Positions 8,187 to 16,417 are shown, numbered from the stretch's first letter. The stretch is 64,000 nucleotides of DNA from Kribbella voronezhensis (GCF_004365175.1 NZ_SOCE01000001.1:4347403-4411402); one strand, 5' to 3'. Made by a program: numbers and translations. Notes: generated from the sequence alone by a model not told the origin.

Positions 8187-8679
8187 GTCGCGCACCCACA
8201 AGACCGAGGAGTTGCTGGGCATCGGCCCCGCTTCGTCGCTGGACCCGTCGGTCCGGGCGTTCCGGACGGTGCTCACGCTCGCCCAGAGGCTTCGCAACGC
8301 GATGGACGAGCGGCTGCGGGCCGATGGGTTGACGACTCAGCAGGCAGCGTTGATCACGGTCGTCGCCGCAGCCGGCAAACCGTCGCTGGCCGAAGCCGCG
8401 GCCGCATTGGGCAGCACCCACCAAAACGTCGCCCAGATCGTCGCTGCCCTCGTCCGCAAGGATCTTCTGCAGGTCGAGCCGGATCCCGCCGACAAACGGC
8501 GAAAGTTGCTCTCGACAACAAACCACAACGCGAGCTACTGGAAGCAGCGGGACGCCGCGGACTTCGCCGCCGTGGCCGAATGGTTCGGCGACCTGAGCCG
8601 GACCGAGATCGAAACTCTGTGCTCCTTGGCGGAGCGTGTGATCGAGAAGGTCTCCGATGCGCAAAGCAATCCTCGGTAG
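8185..8679 (+). CDS. MarR family transcriptional regulator
   Basis: A 164-residue winged-helix protein with long N-terminal dimerisation helix (VRAFRTVLTLAQRLRNAMDE). Its HTH contains ALGSTHQNVAQIVAALVRKD (about residues 70-90), and the wing reads VEPDPADKRRKLLSTT, carrying the DxR pattern of MarR regulators. The ATG at 8185 lies 7 nt after a TAATAT -10 box, so the mRNA is probably leaderless; the TTG at 8179 lies inside the operator and is less likely. It is divergent from the glycosyltransferase and its 3' end overlaps the isoprenylcysteine-methyltransferase-like gene by 23 bp, giving a two-gene operon. Confidence 0.9.
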   Translation: MSRTHKTEELLGIGPASSLDPSVRAFRTVLTLAQRLRNAMDERLRADGLTTQQAALITVVAAAGKPSLAEAAAALGSTHQNVAQIVAALVRKDLLQVEPDPADKRRKLLSTTNHNASYWKQRDAADFAAVAEWFGDLSRTEIETLCSLAERVIEKVSDAQSNPR

Positions 8680-9118
8680 CACCGCGTTCTTCTTCGCGGC
8701 ACCCGCTGTGGTCGCGGGCTTGATTCCCTGGTGGATCAGCGGCTGGCCGCGACCGCGCTTCTGGCCGGCCGGCGTCTGTGTGGTGGCGGGCGTGGTGATC
8801 GTCCTGCGGGCGTTCATTAGGTTCGTCCGGGAGGGCCGCGGTACGCCGGCGCCGATCGCTCCGACCGAGCAGTTGGTGGTCGGCGGTGACTACCGCTTCG
8901 TCCGCAATCCCATGTACGTAGGCGTCGTCGCTGCCATCTTCGGCCAGGCGCTCCTCTTCCTCGACGCGGGGCTGCTCGTCTATGGAGTGATCGCCTGGGC
9001 GGTGATGGCTTCCTTCGTGCGTTGGTACGAAGAGCCGGTACTCCGCGAGCGGTACGGCCCGCAGTACGAGGAGTACTGCCGAGCCGTGCCCGCGTGGCGG
9101 CCCAGGATCCGGTCCTGA
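8657..9118 (+). CDS. Isoprenylcysteine/phospholipid methyltransferase-like membrane protein
   Basis: A 153-residue membrane protein with about four hydrophobic helices (residues 5-28, 36-55, 90-105, 108-125). It has the ICMT/PEMT signature: YRFVRNPMYVGVV in the middle and EEPVLRERYGPQYEEYCRAV near the C-terminus, the SAM-binding part of this family. These enzymes methylate lipid-embedded substrates; the substrate here is unknown. The start codon lies 23 bp inside the marR gene, so both come from one transcript controlled by the palindrome at 8167-8186. Confidence 0.85.
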   Translation: MRKAILGSTAFFFAAPAVVAGLIPWWISGWPRPRFWPAGVCVVAGVVIVLRAFIRFVREGRGTPAPIAPTEQLVVGGDYRFVRNPMYVGVVAAIFGQALLFLDAGLLVYGVIAWAVMASFVRWYEEPVLRERYGPQYEEYCRAVPAWRPRIRS

Positions 9119-9146
9119 GGTTCGAGGGGGATGGCAAGCTGGGGGC

Positions 9147-9446
9147 ATGATCGTTGCATTCAGCATCAGCCCGGCGGCCGGGGACGAGACCGGTGGCGTG
9201 AGCGAGGCGGTCGCCGAGGCGGTCCGCGTCGTCCGCGTCTCCGGTCTGCCCAACGAGACCAACGCGATGTTCACCAACATCGAGGGGGAGTGGGACGAGG
9301 TGATGGCGGTGGTGAAGCAAGCCGTCGAGGCGGTCGCCGCGGTCTCGCCCCGGGTCAGCCTGGTGTTGAAGGCCGACATCCGTCCCGGTTTCACCGGCCA
9401 GCTCAGCGCCAAGGTCGAGCGCATCGAGCAGGCCCTCGCCGACTGA
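9147..9446 (+). CDS. Thiamine-binding (MTH1187/YkoF-like) protein
   Basis: A 99-residue ferredoxin-like alpha/beta protein of the Thiamine_BP (former DUF77) family. Characteristic are the N-terminal MIVAFSISPAAGDETGGVSE, the middle NAMFTNIEGEWDEVMAVVK with the T-x-I/F-E-G-E-W motif, and the final RVSLVLKADIRPG. Family members bind thiamine-like or hydroxymethylpyrimidine-like compounds and may act as sensors or carriers; the role here is inferred. It has its own ATG behind a GGGGG-rich site and faces the SDR gene convergently, 26 bp away. Confidence 0.85.
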   Translation: MIVAFSISPAAGDETGGVSEAVAEAVRVVRVSGLPNETNAMFTNIEGEWDEVMAVVKQAVEAVAAVSPRVSLVLKADIRPGFTGQLSAKVERIEQALAD

Positions 9447-9472
9447 CACGCCGTACTGCGCGGGGCGCTTTG

Positions 9473-10216
9473 TCAGTGGCTGTTGAGGGCCGCGAGGGTC
9501 TCGGCGTACCGGCCTTCGGGCTCTGCGTTGCGGAGGAACTTGACCCGGTCGATGACGACCTCGGTCACGTCGGGCTGGTTCTGCAGGATGTCGATGGTGT
9601 CGGTCAGGTAGGTGTCGAGCGGTAGGGCCCGCTCGTCGTTCTCCTGCCCCATCAGAGCGGTTTGGACGGCCGGCGGGATCAGCTCGATCACCTGGACCGA
9701 GGTGTCCGCGAGCTGCAGCCGCAGGCTCTGCGTGTAGCTGTGGATGGCGGCCTTCGTCGCGTTGTACGTCGGCGTGATCACCAACGGCACGAACGCGAGA
9801 CCCGACGAGACCGTGAGGACGGCCGCGTCCGGCTTGTTCAGCAGGTGTGGCAGGAAGGCGCTGATCACCCGGATCGTGCCGAGCAGGTTCGTCGTGATCG
9901 TGGCCTCGCTGACGCTGAGATGGTTCGCGTCGCGCAGGTTCTCCGGATGCATGATGCCGGCCATCGTGATCACCACGTTGACGTCGGGGTGGGTGGCGAT
10001 CACTCGCTCGACGGTGTCGGTGATCGAGTCCGGGTCCGCGACGTCGAGGGCGATCGTCTCGAGTCCGGGGTGTTCGGCGGCCAGCTGGTCCAGCAGTTCC
10101 TTGCGGCGGCCGCTGATGATCACCTTGTTGCCGAGGTCCAGGAAGCGCTGGGCCAGTCCGAGGCCGAGGCCCGAGGTGCCGCCGGCCAGGAAGATCGTGT
10201 TGCCTGTCGTTTTCAT
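9473..10216 (-). CDS. SDR family oxidoreductase (DltE-like)
   Basis: A 247-residue classical short-chain dehydrogenase/reductase. Seen directly: the NAD(P)-binding TGxxxGLG-like motif AGGTSGLGLGLAQRF (about residues 11-25), TMAGIM in place of NNAG, the catalytic Ser in VLTVSSGLAF, and Y-N-A-T-K as the YxxxK pair. The combination with a conserved PDAAVLTVSS and a helical C-terminus resembles DltE-like SDRs. The start MKTTGN (ATG 10216) is chosen because it opens directly into the Rossmann fold; the open frame extends much further upstream but only through the divergent regulator. The substrate is unknown. It is probably regulated by the divergent XRE protein through the inverted repeat at 10264-10284. 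Confidence 0.9.
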   Translation of the reverse strand: MKTTGNTIFLAGGTSGLGLGLAQRFLDLGNKVIISGRRKELLDQLAAEHPGLETIALDVADPDSITDTVERVIATHPDVNVVITMAGIMHPENLRDANHLSVSEATITTNLLGTIRVISAFLPHLLNKPDAAVLTVSSGLAFVPLVITPTYNATKAAIHSYTQSLRLQLADTSVQVIELIPPAVQTALMGQENDERALPLDTYLTDTIDILQNQPDVTEVVIDRVKFLRNAEPEGRYAETLAALNSH

Positions 10217-10263
10217 GTCTCCACTGTCCGGCCGATCGCGGCGGGCAACCAGGTTCGGTTCAG

Positions 10264-10284
10264 CCACTGCTCGGCAAGCAGTGG
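10264..10284. promoter_or_regulatory. Inverted repeat in the SDR/XRE divergent promoter
   Basis: Perfect 8-bp arms CCACTGCT / AGCAGTGG with a 5-nt spacer, in the 99 bp between the two start codons. Probable binding site of the XRE/MmyB-like regulator. Confidence 0.65.
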
Positions 10285-10315
10285 TTAACGCCCGGCGCTG
10301 CTGAACAATGAAGGT

Positions 10316-11167
10316 ATGGAGTATCTGGAGCTGGCCGACTTCCTGCGCAAGCGGCGGGAGGCCCTGCAGCCCGAGGACATCGGCCTGCCCCGCGGGCGTC
10401 GCCGCCGTACTCCGGGACTGCGGCGCGAGGAAGTGGCGTCGCTGGCGTCGATGTCGACCGACTACTACAGCCGGCTCGAGGGTGGTCGTGGTCCGCAACC
10501 GTCGACGGAGATGCTCGCGGCGATCGCCCGCGCGCTGCGCCTGACGCTGGACGAGCGGGATCACCTCTACGTCCTGGCCGGGCACGGGATTCCGCCCCGC
10601 AGTACCGGTGGCGACCACGTGAATCCCGGCCTGCTGCGCATCCTGGACCGGCTGGTCGACACCCCCGCCCAGGTGATGAACCGGCTCGGCGAGACCTTGC
10701 TGCAGACGCCGATGGACGTCGCGTTCGAGGGCGAGCTGACGAGCTTCGAAGGACTCGAGCGCAGCAACATCTACCGCTGGTTCCTGCGCGAAGGCGAACG
10801 GGACCTGTACGCCGACGACGCCATCCGCGCCAATCACAGCAGGGTCCTGGTGTCGGGGCTGCGGTCCGTCTACGCCACCGACGGCGAGAAGTCCCGGGCG
10901 GGCACGATCGTTCGCGCGTTGCTCGACGGGAGTGAGGAGTTCCGCCGGCTCTGGGAGGCACACGAGGTCGGGATCCGGCATGTGGGGGTCAAGCGGTTCC
11001 GGCACCCGGAGGTCGGGGAGCTGGAACTGCACTGCCAGCTGCTGGACGACCTGGAACAGCAGCAGACGCTGCTGGTTTTCACCGCGGCGCCGGGGAGTGT
11101 GAGCGCTGAACGGCTCGAACTGCTGTCGGTGATCGGGAGCCAGCGACTGCTCCCCACGGAAAACTGA
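10316..11167 (+). CDS. XRE family regulator with MmyB-like ligand-binding domain
   Basis: A 283-residue regulator. The N-terminal XRE helix-turn-helix spans about residues 5-75 and includes TPGLRREEVASLASMSTDYY and SRLEGGRGPQPS, the standard pattern of MmyB-type proteins. Residues ~100-270 form the MmyB-like (PAS-like) ligand-binding domain, recognisable from NIYRWFLREGERDLY and the final RFRHPEVGELELHCQLLDD. Such regulators commonly lie beside an SDR gene and repress it; here the SDR is divergent with an inverted repeat between. The ATG has a GAAGG site 6 nt upstream. The effector is unknown. Confidence 0.9.
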   Translation: MEYLELADFLRKRREALQPEDIGLPRGRRRRTPGLRREEVASLASMSTDYYSRLEGGRGPQPSTEMLAAIARALRLTLDERDHLYVLAGHGIPPRSTGGDHVNPGLLRILDRLVDTPAQVMNRLGETLLQTPMDVAFEGELTSFEGLERSNIYRWFLREGERDLYADDAIRANHSRVLVSGLRSVYATDGEKSRAGTIVRALLDGSEEFRRLWEAHEVGIRHVGVKRFRHPEVGELELHCQLLDDLEQQQTLLVFTAAPGSVSAERLELLSVIGSQRLLPTEN

Positions 11168-11171
11168 AAGT

Positions 11172-11184
11172 CTTTTCGGAAAAG
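11172..11184. promoter_or_regulatory. Palindrome upstream of the secreted ThuA-ricin gene
   Basis: CTTTTC-G-GAAAAG, a perfect 13-base palindrome in an AT-richer stretch, 143 bp before the ThuA-ricin start and 4 bp after the XRE stop. The AAGTCTTT motif is repeated around it. It could be an operator or a weak terminator. Confidence 0.35.
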
Positions 11185-11326
11185 GCTTGCTGAAGTCTTT
11201 ACGTGGGTTTGGCCATCAGTTAATTTAAGCCCTGAATCCACCCTGCGTAACGCCTGAGTCACCGAGGGGATCCGCCCTGCCCGCTCGGAGACTTCTGCCT
11301 GCCGCCATCCCGGAAGGACCGCCCCC

Positions 11327-12622
11327 ATGCTTTCCGATCCCAAGAGGTTCCTCGCCAAGCTGTTGAGTCTGCTGGTCGTCTGTCTGTGCCTGACCTCCGC
11401 GAGTGCGTACGCCCGCGAAGCCCGGACCCAGCAGGTCGCGGCCACCTTCAACGTGCTCGCGTTCTACAGCGGCACGTACGACGCCGCGCACATCGACTTC
11501 GAGAAGGAGGCGAACCAGCGGTTCCCCCAGTTCGGGGCCGAGAACGGCTTCAACTACACCGCCACCAACAACTGGGACCAGCTGAACAACCTGAGCGCTT
11601 TGCAGTACCAGGTCGTGATGTTCCTGGACGACTCGCCGCACAGCGATGCGCAGCGAACCGGATTCCAGAACTACCTGAACAACGGTGGCGCGTTCTTCGG
11701 CTTCCACGTGTCGGCGTACAACGACGCGAGCGGCGGCTGGCCGTGGTTCAACAACACGCTGCTGGGCACCGGCCGGTTCCAGTCGAACACCTGGGGACCG
11801 TCCGCGGTCACGCTGAAGACCGAGAACCGTTCGCACCCGTCGCTGGTGAACACGGGCGCGACGTTCCGCTCGTCGGTCAGTGAGTGGTACAGCTGGCAGA
11901 ACGACCTGCGGCAGAACCCGAACATCCAGGTGCTGGCCTCGATCGACCCGTCGAGCTTCCCGGTCGGCAACCAGCAGGGCAACATCTGGACCTCCGGCTA
12001 CTACCCGATCATCTGGACCAACAAGAACTACAAGATGATCTACGCCAACTTCGGCCACAACGCGATGAACTACCAGACCAACACCCGGCTCTCCTCGACC
12101 TTCGACAGCCCGGCGCAGAACCAGTTCATGATGGACGCGCTCAAGTGGCTCGGTGGTGCCGGTACGACGGTGCCGCCGGTCGACCAGCCGTCGCCGACCG
12201 CGTGGTACTCGGTTGCGAACAAGGCGAACAGCAAGTGCGTCGACGCGCGCGCGGCCGGTACGGCGAACGGCACCGTGATCCAGCAGTACTCGTGCAACTC
12301 GACGGCCGCGCAGCAGATCCAGTTCCAGCCGACCTCCGACGGGTTCGTCCGGATCAACAACCGCAACGACGCCACCAAGGTGATCGACGTGACCGGAGTG
12401 TCCACAGCTGACAACACCGGGCTGCAACTGTGGACCTACAGCAACGGCAGCAACCAGCAGTGGCAAGCGGTCTCGGAAGGAAGCGGCTACTTCCACTTCA
12501 CCAGCCGCCTCAGCACCAAGTGCCTCGCAGTACCGGGTGCTTCGACCGCCGACTCCACCCAACTCGTTCAACTCACCTGCAACGGCAGTACAGCCCAGTC
12601 CTTCCGGCTCACTGCTGCCTGA
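11327..12622 (+). CDS. Secreted ThuA-like protein with C-terminal ricin B lectin domain
   Basis: A 431-residue exported protein. A signal peptide is visible (basic start, hydrophobic LLSLLVVCLCLTSASA, cleavage after AYA, about residue 29). Residues ~40-285 are a ThuA-like (class I glutamine amidotransferase-like) domain: FNVLAFYSGTYDAAHIDFEK, QVVMFLDDSPHSDAQRTGF and GGAFFGFHVSA. Residues ~300-431 are a ricin-type beta-trefoil with QxW-like repeats (NQQWQ, AQSFRL) and Cys pairs, which binds carbohydrate. Proteins of this architecture are thought to act on extracellular sugars; no activity is proven. It is monocistronic, followed by a very strong terminator. Confidence 0.9.
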   Translation: MLSDPKRFLAKLLSLLVVCLCLTSASAYAREARTQQVAATFNVLAFYSGTYDAAHIDFEKEANQRFPQFGAENGFNYTATNNWDQLNNLSALQYQVVMFLDDSPHSDAQRTGFQNYLNNGGAFFGFHVSAYNDASGGWPWFNNTLLGTGRFQSNTWGPSAVTLKTENRSHPSLVNTGATFRSSVSEWYSWQNDLRQNPNIQVLASIDPSSFPVGNQQGNIWTSGYYPIIWTNKNYKMIYANFGHNAMNYQTNTRLSSTFDSPAQNQFMMDALKWLGGAGTTVPPVDQPSPTAWYSVANKANSKCVDARAAGTANGTVIQQYSCNSTAAQQIQFQPTSDGFVRINNRNDATKVIDVTGVSTADNTGLQLWTYSNGSNQQWQAVSEGSGYFHFTSRLSTKCLAVPGASTADSTQLVQLTCNGSTAQSFRLTAA

Positions 12623-12627
12623 CTGAT

Positions 12628-12672
12628 CTACGGCCGGTGATCCCCGGGGCGATCGGGGTTCACCGGCCGTAG
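12628..12672 (+). terminator. Terminator of the ThuA-ricin gene
   Basis: Perfect 13-bp arms CTACGGCCGGTGA / TCACCGGCCGTAG, continued by CCCCG/CGGGG after one mismatch, closing on a 7-nt loop and followed by TTGTTGG. Confidence 0.9.
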
Positions 12673-12725
12673 TTGTTGGTGGGAGTGGCTGTCGGATGTC
12701 GGGGGTGTGGGTTAGTTTGCCGGGC

Positions 12726-13820
12726 ATGAGAACCCTGCGCTTGGCCGCCCTGGCGGCGGGAGTCCTGTTGGCGATGTCCCAGATGGTGCCCGCGCAAGCG
12801 GCCGGTACGTCGAGCGGCGGGCGGCACGGACCGTCGTACGAGTGGGAACTGACGCCGACGGGGAGTGAGTCGCAGTTCCGTGGGCTCGCGGCAGTGAGTG
12901 CGGACGTCGCGTGGGTCGCGGGCAGCGCCGGACAGGTGCTCAGGACGACGAACGGCGGGAAGAGCTGGGAGAACGTGAGCCCGCCCGGTCTCGAGGCGCT
13001 GCAGTTCCGCGACATCGAGGCGTTCGGCCGCGACCGTGCCGTGGCCATGACGATCGGCAACGGTGAGGACTCGCGGATCTACCGGACCACCGACGGTGGC
13101 AGGACCTGGACCGAGACGTTCCGCAACACCGAGCCGGCCGCGTTCTACGACTGCCTCGACTTCCACGGCTCGCACGGGCTCGCGCTGAGTGACCCGGTGG
13201 ACGGCAAGTTCCGGATCGCGTCGACCTCGGACGGCGGCAAGTCCTGGAAGGTGCTGCCGAACGCCGGGATGCCGGCGGCGCTGCCGGGCGAGTTCGCGTT
13301 CGCGGCGAGTGGCACCTGCCTGGTCGCCGGGCCGGGGCGGACCGCGTGGTTCGCGACCGGTGGTGGCGATCGGCCGCGGGTGTTCCGGACGAACGACAAC
13401 GGCCTGCACTGGAAGGCGACGGACTCGCCGATGGCCAGTGGTGAGGCGGCCGGCATCTTCAGCCTGGCGTTCCGCGGGCCGCTCTTCGGGGTGGCCGTCG
13501 GTGGCGACTTCCTGAAGCCGACCGAGGCGGTCAAGGCCGCGTCGGTCACGTACGACGGTGGTCGCAGCTGGAAGCTGGTTCCCGCGGACAAGGCGCCGAA
13601 GGGGTACCGCAGCGGCTCGGCCTTCGTGCCGTGGTCACCGGCGACCGTGGTCGCGGTCGGGCCGTCGGGTAGCGACGTCAGCCTCGATGGTGGGCGGAGC
13701 TGGACGCAGTTCTACGACGGCAGCTTCGACAGCGTCGAGTGCGCCGGGCACGGGTTCCACGCGGGTTGCTGGGCGTCGGGCGCCAAGGGCGCGGTCGGCA
13801 AACTGGTGCTGAAGCGCTGA
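12726..13820 (+). CDS. Secreted BNR/Ycf48-like beta-propeller protein
   Basis: A 364-residue exported protein with a signal peptide (MRTLRLAALAAGVLLAMSQM, cleavage after AQA). The mature part contains repeated sialidase-type Asp-box motifs: TTNGGKSWENV, TTDGGRTWTET, TSDGGKSWKVL, TNDNGLHWKAT, TYDGGRSWKLV and SLDGGRSWTQF. Together these indicate a six- or seven-bladed beta-propeller of the photosystem-II-assembly/oxidoreductase-like type. No catalytic residues of sialidases are evident. The start at 12726 gives a clean signal peptide and lies 7 nt after a TAGTTT -10 box, so the mRNA is probably leaderless. Function unknown. Confidence 0.85.
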   Translation: MRTLRLAALAAGVLLAMSQMVPAQAAGTSSGGRHGPSYEWELTPTGSESQFRGLAAVSADVAWVAGSAGQVLRTTNGGKSWENVSPPGLEALQFRDIEAFGRDRAVAMTIGNGEDSRIYRTTDGGRTWTETFRNTEPAAFYDCLDFHGSHGLALSDPVDGKFRIASTSDGGKSWKVLPNAGMPAALPGEFAFAASGTCLVAGPGRTAWFATGGGDRPRVFRTNDNGLHWKATDSPMASGEAAGIFSLAFRGPLFGVAVGGDFLKPTEAVKAASVTYDGGRSWKLVPADKAPKGYRSGSAFVPWSPATVVAVGPSGSDVSLDGGRSWTQFYDGSFDSVECAGHGFHAGCWASGAKGAVGKLVLKR

Positions 13821-13877
13821 GCCTGCCCGTGCGCGTGGGCTGAGCTTGTCAGGCGCGCTGAGGTTGTTCGTCGGGGC

Positions 13878-13908
13878 GGCGACACCCGTACGTCGTGCGG
13901 GTGTCGCC
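13878..13908 (+). terminator. Terminator after the beta-propeller gene
   Basis: Perfect 11-bp arms GGCGACACCCG / CGGGTGTCGCC with a 9-nt loop, 22 bp before the next start codon. Confidence 0.8.
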
Positions 13909-13930
13909 TGGGTGCGGACAGGATGAGGGC

Positions 13931-14734
13931 ATGCGGAAACGTTTCATGAGTGCCCTCGTCTGTCTGTTCCTGCTCACGCCGGCCGTTGCGACGGCCGCAC
14001 CGGTTCGTCAACTGCAGGTACTGACCTACAACATTCATCACGGCGCCGGTATCGACGGCGTCGTCGACCTCGAGCGGATCGCGCGGGTGATCGAGCAGTC
14101 CGGCGCGGACGTGATCGGGCTGCAGGAGGTCGACAAGCACTGGAGTGAGCGCAGCAACTGGGTCGACCAGGCTGCCTGGCTCGCCGAGCGGCTGAAGATG
14201 CACTTCGCGTACGCGGCGAACCTCGACCTGCCGCCGCTGAATCCGGGCGAGCCCCGGCGGCAGTACGGTACGGCGATGTTGTCGCGGTACCCGATCAAGA
14301 ACTTCACCAACACCCTGCTGCCGCTCTACCCGACCGGGGAGCAGCGCGGCCTGGCGGTCGCGACGATCAAGGTCCGGGGGAAGAACCTGCGGTTCGCCAA
14401 CACGCACCTGACCTCGAACAACAACGCCGAACGGCTGGAGCAGGCGCACAAGGTGGTCGAGTTGCTCGGCGGATCTCGGCAGTCGACGATCCTGGTCGGC
14501 GACCTCAACGCGAAGCCCGAGGCGCCGGAGATCAAGACCCTGACCGCGGTCTGGCGCGACACCTGGAGCGAGGTCGGCGTCGGCCCGGGGTACACGATCG
14601 AGTCCGACCACCCCACGGCCCGGATCGACTTCCTCCTGCACACCGCCGATCTTCGCCCGACTTCGGCCGAGGTTCCCGTCACCCTCGCCTCCGACCACCT
14701 TCCGGTGACAGCGAGCTACACCTTCAGCCGCTAG
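13931..14734 (+). CDS. Secreted endonuclease/exonuclease/phosphatase family protein
   Basis: A 267-residue exported metal-dependent hydrolase of the EEP superfamily. A signal peptide is present (RFMSALVCLFLLTPAVATAA, about residues 4-23). Catalytic motifs are visible in order: LTYNIHHG, IGLQEVDKHW (metal-binding Glu), NTHLTSNN, LVGDLNAKPEAPEI (Asp and Asn of the active site) and SDHLPVTA (catalytic Asp-His). Related secreted enzymes act on phosphodiesters such as sphingomyelin or extracellular nucleic acid; the substrate is open. The ATG at 13931 is preceded by GGATGAGGG. It ends at a 17-bp UUCG-loop terminator. Confidence 0.9.
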   Translation: MRKRFMSALVCLFLLTPAVATAAPVRQLQVLTYNIHHGAGIDGVVDLERIARVIEQSGADVIGLQEVDKHWSERSNWVDQAAWLAERLKMHFAYAANLDLPPLNPGEPRRQYGTAMLSRYPIKNFTNTLLPLYPTGEQRGLAVATIKVRGKNLRFANTHLTSNNNAERLEQAHKVVELLGGSRQSTILVGDLNAKPEAPEIKTLTAVWRDTWSEVGVGPGYTIESDHPTARIDFLLHTADLRPTSAEVPVTLASDHLPVTASYTFSR

Positions 14735-14751
14735 CCGGACCGCAGGGTCCC

Positions 14752-14789
14752 GATCGGCGTCACCTGGCTTCGGCCGGGTGGCGCCGATC
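14752..14789 (+). terminator. Strong UUCG-tetraloop terminator
   Basis: A 17-bp stem beginning GATCGGCG and closing on a TTCG tetraloop (14769-14772), with two G-T wobble pairs. It lies 17 bp past the EEP stop codon. Confidence 0.9.
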
Positions 14790-15015
14790 TGCTGTGTCCG
14801 GTGGTTGCCGGAGGCCCGAAACCGGGCGCCTGAGAGCGGGCGTGGGAATTACAAGCTTGTAGTTTGTCAAGCCGACACGCAGGTGAAACAAAGTTATTGG
14901 TGTGAAAGGTGTTCCCAATGGGGCTGTAGGCAACTAGTGTCACGTATGTGGTCCAGAAGGACCAAAAGTTCACGAGTTCGGGGAAGGACTCGTGACTGGC
15001 GGAAGGAAGTACCCG
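14790..15015 (+). promoter_or_regulatory. Long leader/promoter region of the NlpC/P60 gene
   Basis: About 225 bp without a gene. It holds a small hairpin (GCCCG-AAAC-CGGGC, 14814-14827), a perfect 12-base palindrome TACAAGCTTGTA (14850-14861) in an AT-rich stretch, and the hairpin TGGTCC-AGAA-GGACCA (14949-14964) close to the start. Cell-wall hydrolase genes in actinobacteria are often under riboswitch or two-component control. I could not match this leader to the c-di-AMP riboswitch consensus, so the elements are listed without naming a factor. Confidence 0.4.
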
Positions 15016-16413
15016 ATGCGGACGCCCACGGGGGCTGAGTCCGATCGTCGGGACTCGAGCACAGGGAAGACCGGCAGAGTTCTGATGTCCGGTGTGCTCG
15101 CGGTCTCGCTGATCGGCACCATGGCCCTGATCTCGGTCCCGGCGCAGGCTGACCCCAAGCCGCCGGTCATTCCTTCACAGTCCACCGTCGACGCGGCCAA
15201 GAAGGCCGCCGCCGCCAAGGCCGCCCAGGTCGCCGCGATCGAGCAGCAGCTGGCCGCCGCGAACGACCGGCTCGAGCAGCTCGGGATCGCTTCCGGCAAG
15301 GCCGACGAGAACTACAACGGCGCGATGTACCGGTTGCAGCAGGCGAAGACCGACGCGGCCGCGGCCGCGTCGAGGGCGGCGAAGGCGGAGCAGACGCTGG
15401 CCGGCCAGCGCCGCGAGATCGGGCGGTACGCGGCCGCGTCGTACCAAGGGGGTGGCGACCTGGCGAAGCTAGGGCCGCTGTTCACCGCCGACGGTCCGCA
15501 GCAGCTGCTCGACTCGGCCGGCGCGGCGCACTCGATCTCCACCGCGATGCAGGGCGCGTTCCTCCGCTTCACCGCGACCCAGGTAGTCACGAACGCGTTC
15601 AAGCTGCAGGCCGACCAGGCGGTGACCAAGGTGAAGGCCGCCACCGACGCGGCCGCCAAAGCGAAGGCCGAAGCGGAGGCCGCCGAGGCGAACCAGGCCG
15701 CCGCCGTCGCCGCCATCGGCGCCGAGCGCAAGACCCAGATCAGCCAGCTGGCGACGCTGCGCAACACGTCGTACCAGGTGGCGGAGCAGCGGCAGCGTGG
15801 GCTGGAGGAGCTCGCCAGGCAGCGGGCGGCCGCGCTGGCCGCCAAGAAGGCCGAGGAGCTGCGGAAGCGGATCGCCGCCCGGGAGGCTGCCGAGCGGGCC
15901 CGCGAGGCGGCCGAGGAGAAGGCCCGCGAGGAGCGGGAGAAGCGCGAGAACCACGGCAAGAAGACGAAGCCGCCGAAGCACCGGCCTGGCCACGGCGGCG
16001 GCGACAGCGGCGGCGGGAACGACGGCGGCGGGAGTTCGGCCGGCCGGGGTTCCGCCGCGAGGGCGATCGCCTTCGCGCTGTCCCAGCTGGGCGACATGTA
16101 CCTGTGGGGCGCGACCGGGCCGAACCGGTGGGACTGCTCCGGGCTGACGATGGGTGCCTGGGAGAAGGCCGGAGTCCAGCTGCCGCACTACAGCGTCGCG
16201 CAGTACGAGCAGATCAAGCACATCAGCGCGGACGAGTTGCGGCCCGGCGACCTGATCTTCTGGGCCGAGGACCACAACGACCCGAGCACGATCTTCCACG
16301 TCGCGATGTACCTCGGCGGCGGCCGGATGGTGCACGCGCCGCGGACCGGCAAGCCGGTCAAACTCGAGAACGTCTACTACTGGGAGACCCCGGACTTCTT
16401 CGGACGACCCTGA
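15016..16413 (+). CDS. Secreted NlpC/P60 peptidoglycan hydrolase (RipA-like)
   Basis: A 465-residue exported cell-wall peptidase. After a signal/anchor segment (VLMSGVLAVSLIGTMALISV, about residues 24-43, cleavage near AQA) comes a ~270-residue Ala/Glu/Lys-rich coiled coil (two helical hairpins), a basic Gly-rich linker (HRPGHGGGDSGGG) and the C-terminal NlpC/P60 domain. The domain carries the catalytic Cys in NRWDCSGLTMG (about residue 374), His in IFHVAMYLGGG (about 427) and a third polar residue in MVHAPRTG. It should cleave D-Glu-DAP bonds in septal peptidoglycan. The ATG at 15016 follows GGAAGGA by 8 nt; an upstream GTG (14992) is a weaker alternative. It ends at a shared bidirectional hairpin. 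Confidence 0.92.
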   Translation: MRTPTGAESDRRDSSTGKTGRVLMSGVLAVSLIGTMALISVPAQADPKPPVIPSQSTVDAAKKAAAAKAAQVAAIEQQLAAANDRLEQLGIASGKADENYNGAMYRLQQAKTDAAAAASRAAKAEQTLAGQRREIGRYAAASYQGGGDLAKLGPLFTADGPQQLLDSAGAAHSISTAMQGAFLRFTATQVVTNAFKLQADQAVTKVKAATDAAAKAKAEAEAAEANQAAAVAAIGAERKTQISQLATLRNTSYQVAEQRQRGLEELARQRAAALAAKKAEELRKRIAAREAAERAREAAEEKAREEREKRENHGKKTKPPKHRPGHGGGDSGGGNDGGGSSAGRGSAARAIAFALSQLGDMYLWGATGPNRWDCSGLTMGAWEKAGVQLPHYSVAQYEQIKHISADELRPGDLIFWAEDHNDPSTIFHVAMYLGGGRMVHAPRTGKPVKLENVYYWETPDFFGRP

Positions 16414-16417
16414 CACA

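Noticed and set aside
6876..9118. Part of an antibiotic biosynthesis cluster
   Set aside because: A glycosyltransferase with MarR and a methyltransferase-like protein is present, but there are no polyketide, peptide or other scaffold-forming genes nearby; a resistance or detoxification role fits better.
10217..11032. N-terminal extension of the DltE-like SDR frame across the divergent regulator
   Set aside because: The SDR fold starts cleanly at the ATG at 10216; the extension would be antisense to the XRE gene and would cross the inverted-repeat operator.
14790..15015. c-di-AMP (ydaO) riboswitch before the NlpC/P60 gene
   Set aside because: Such riboswitches precede cell-wall hydrolase genes in actinobacteria, but I could not find the conserved core sequence here.
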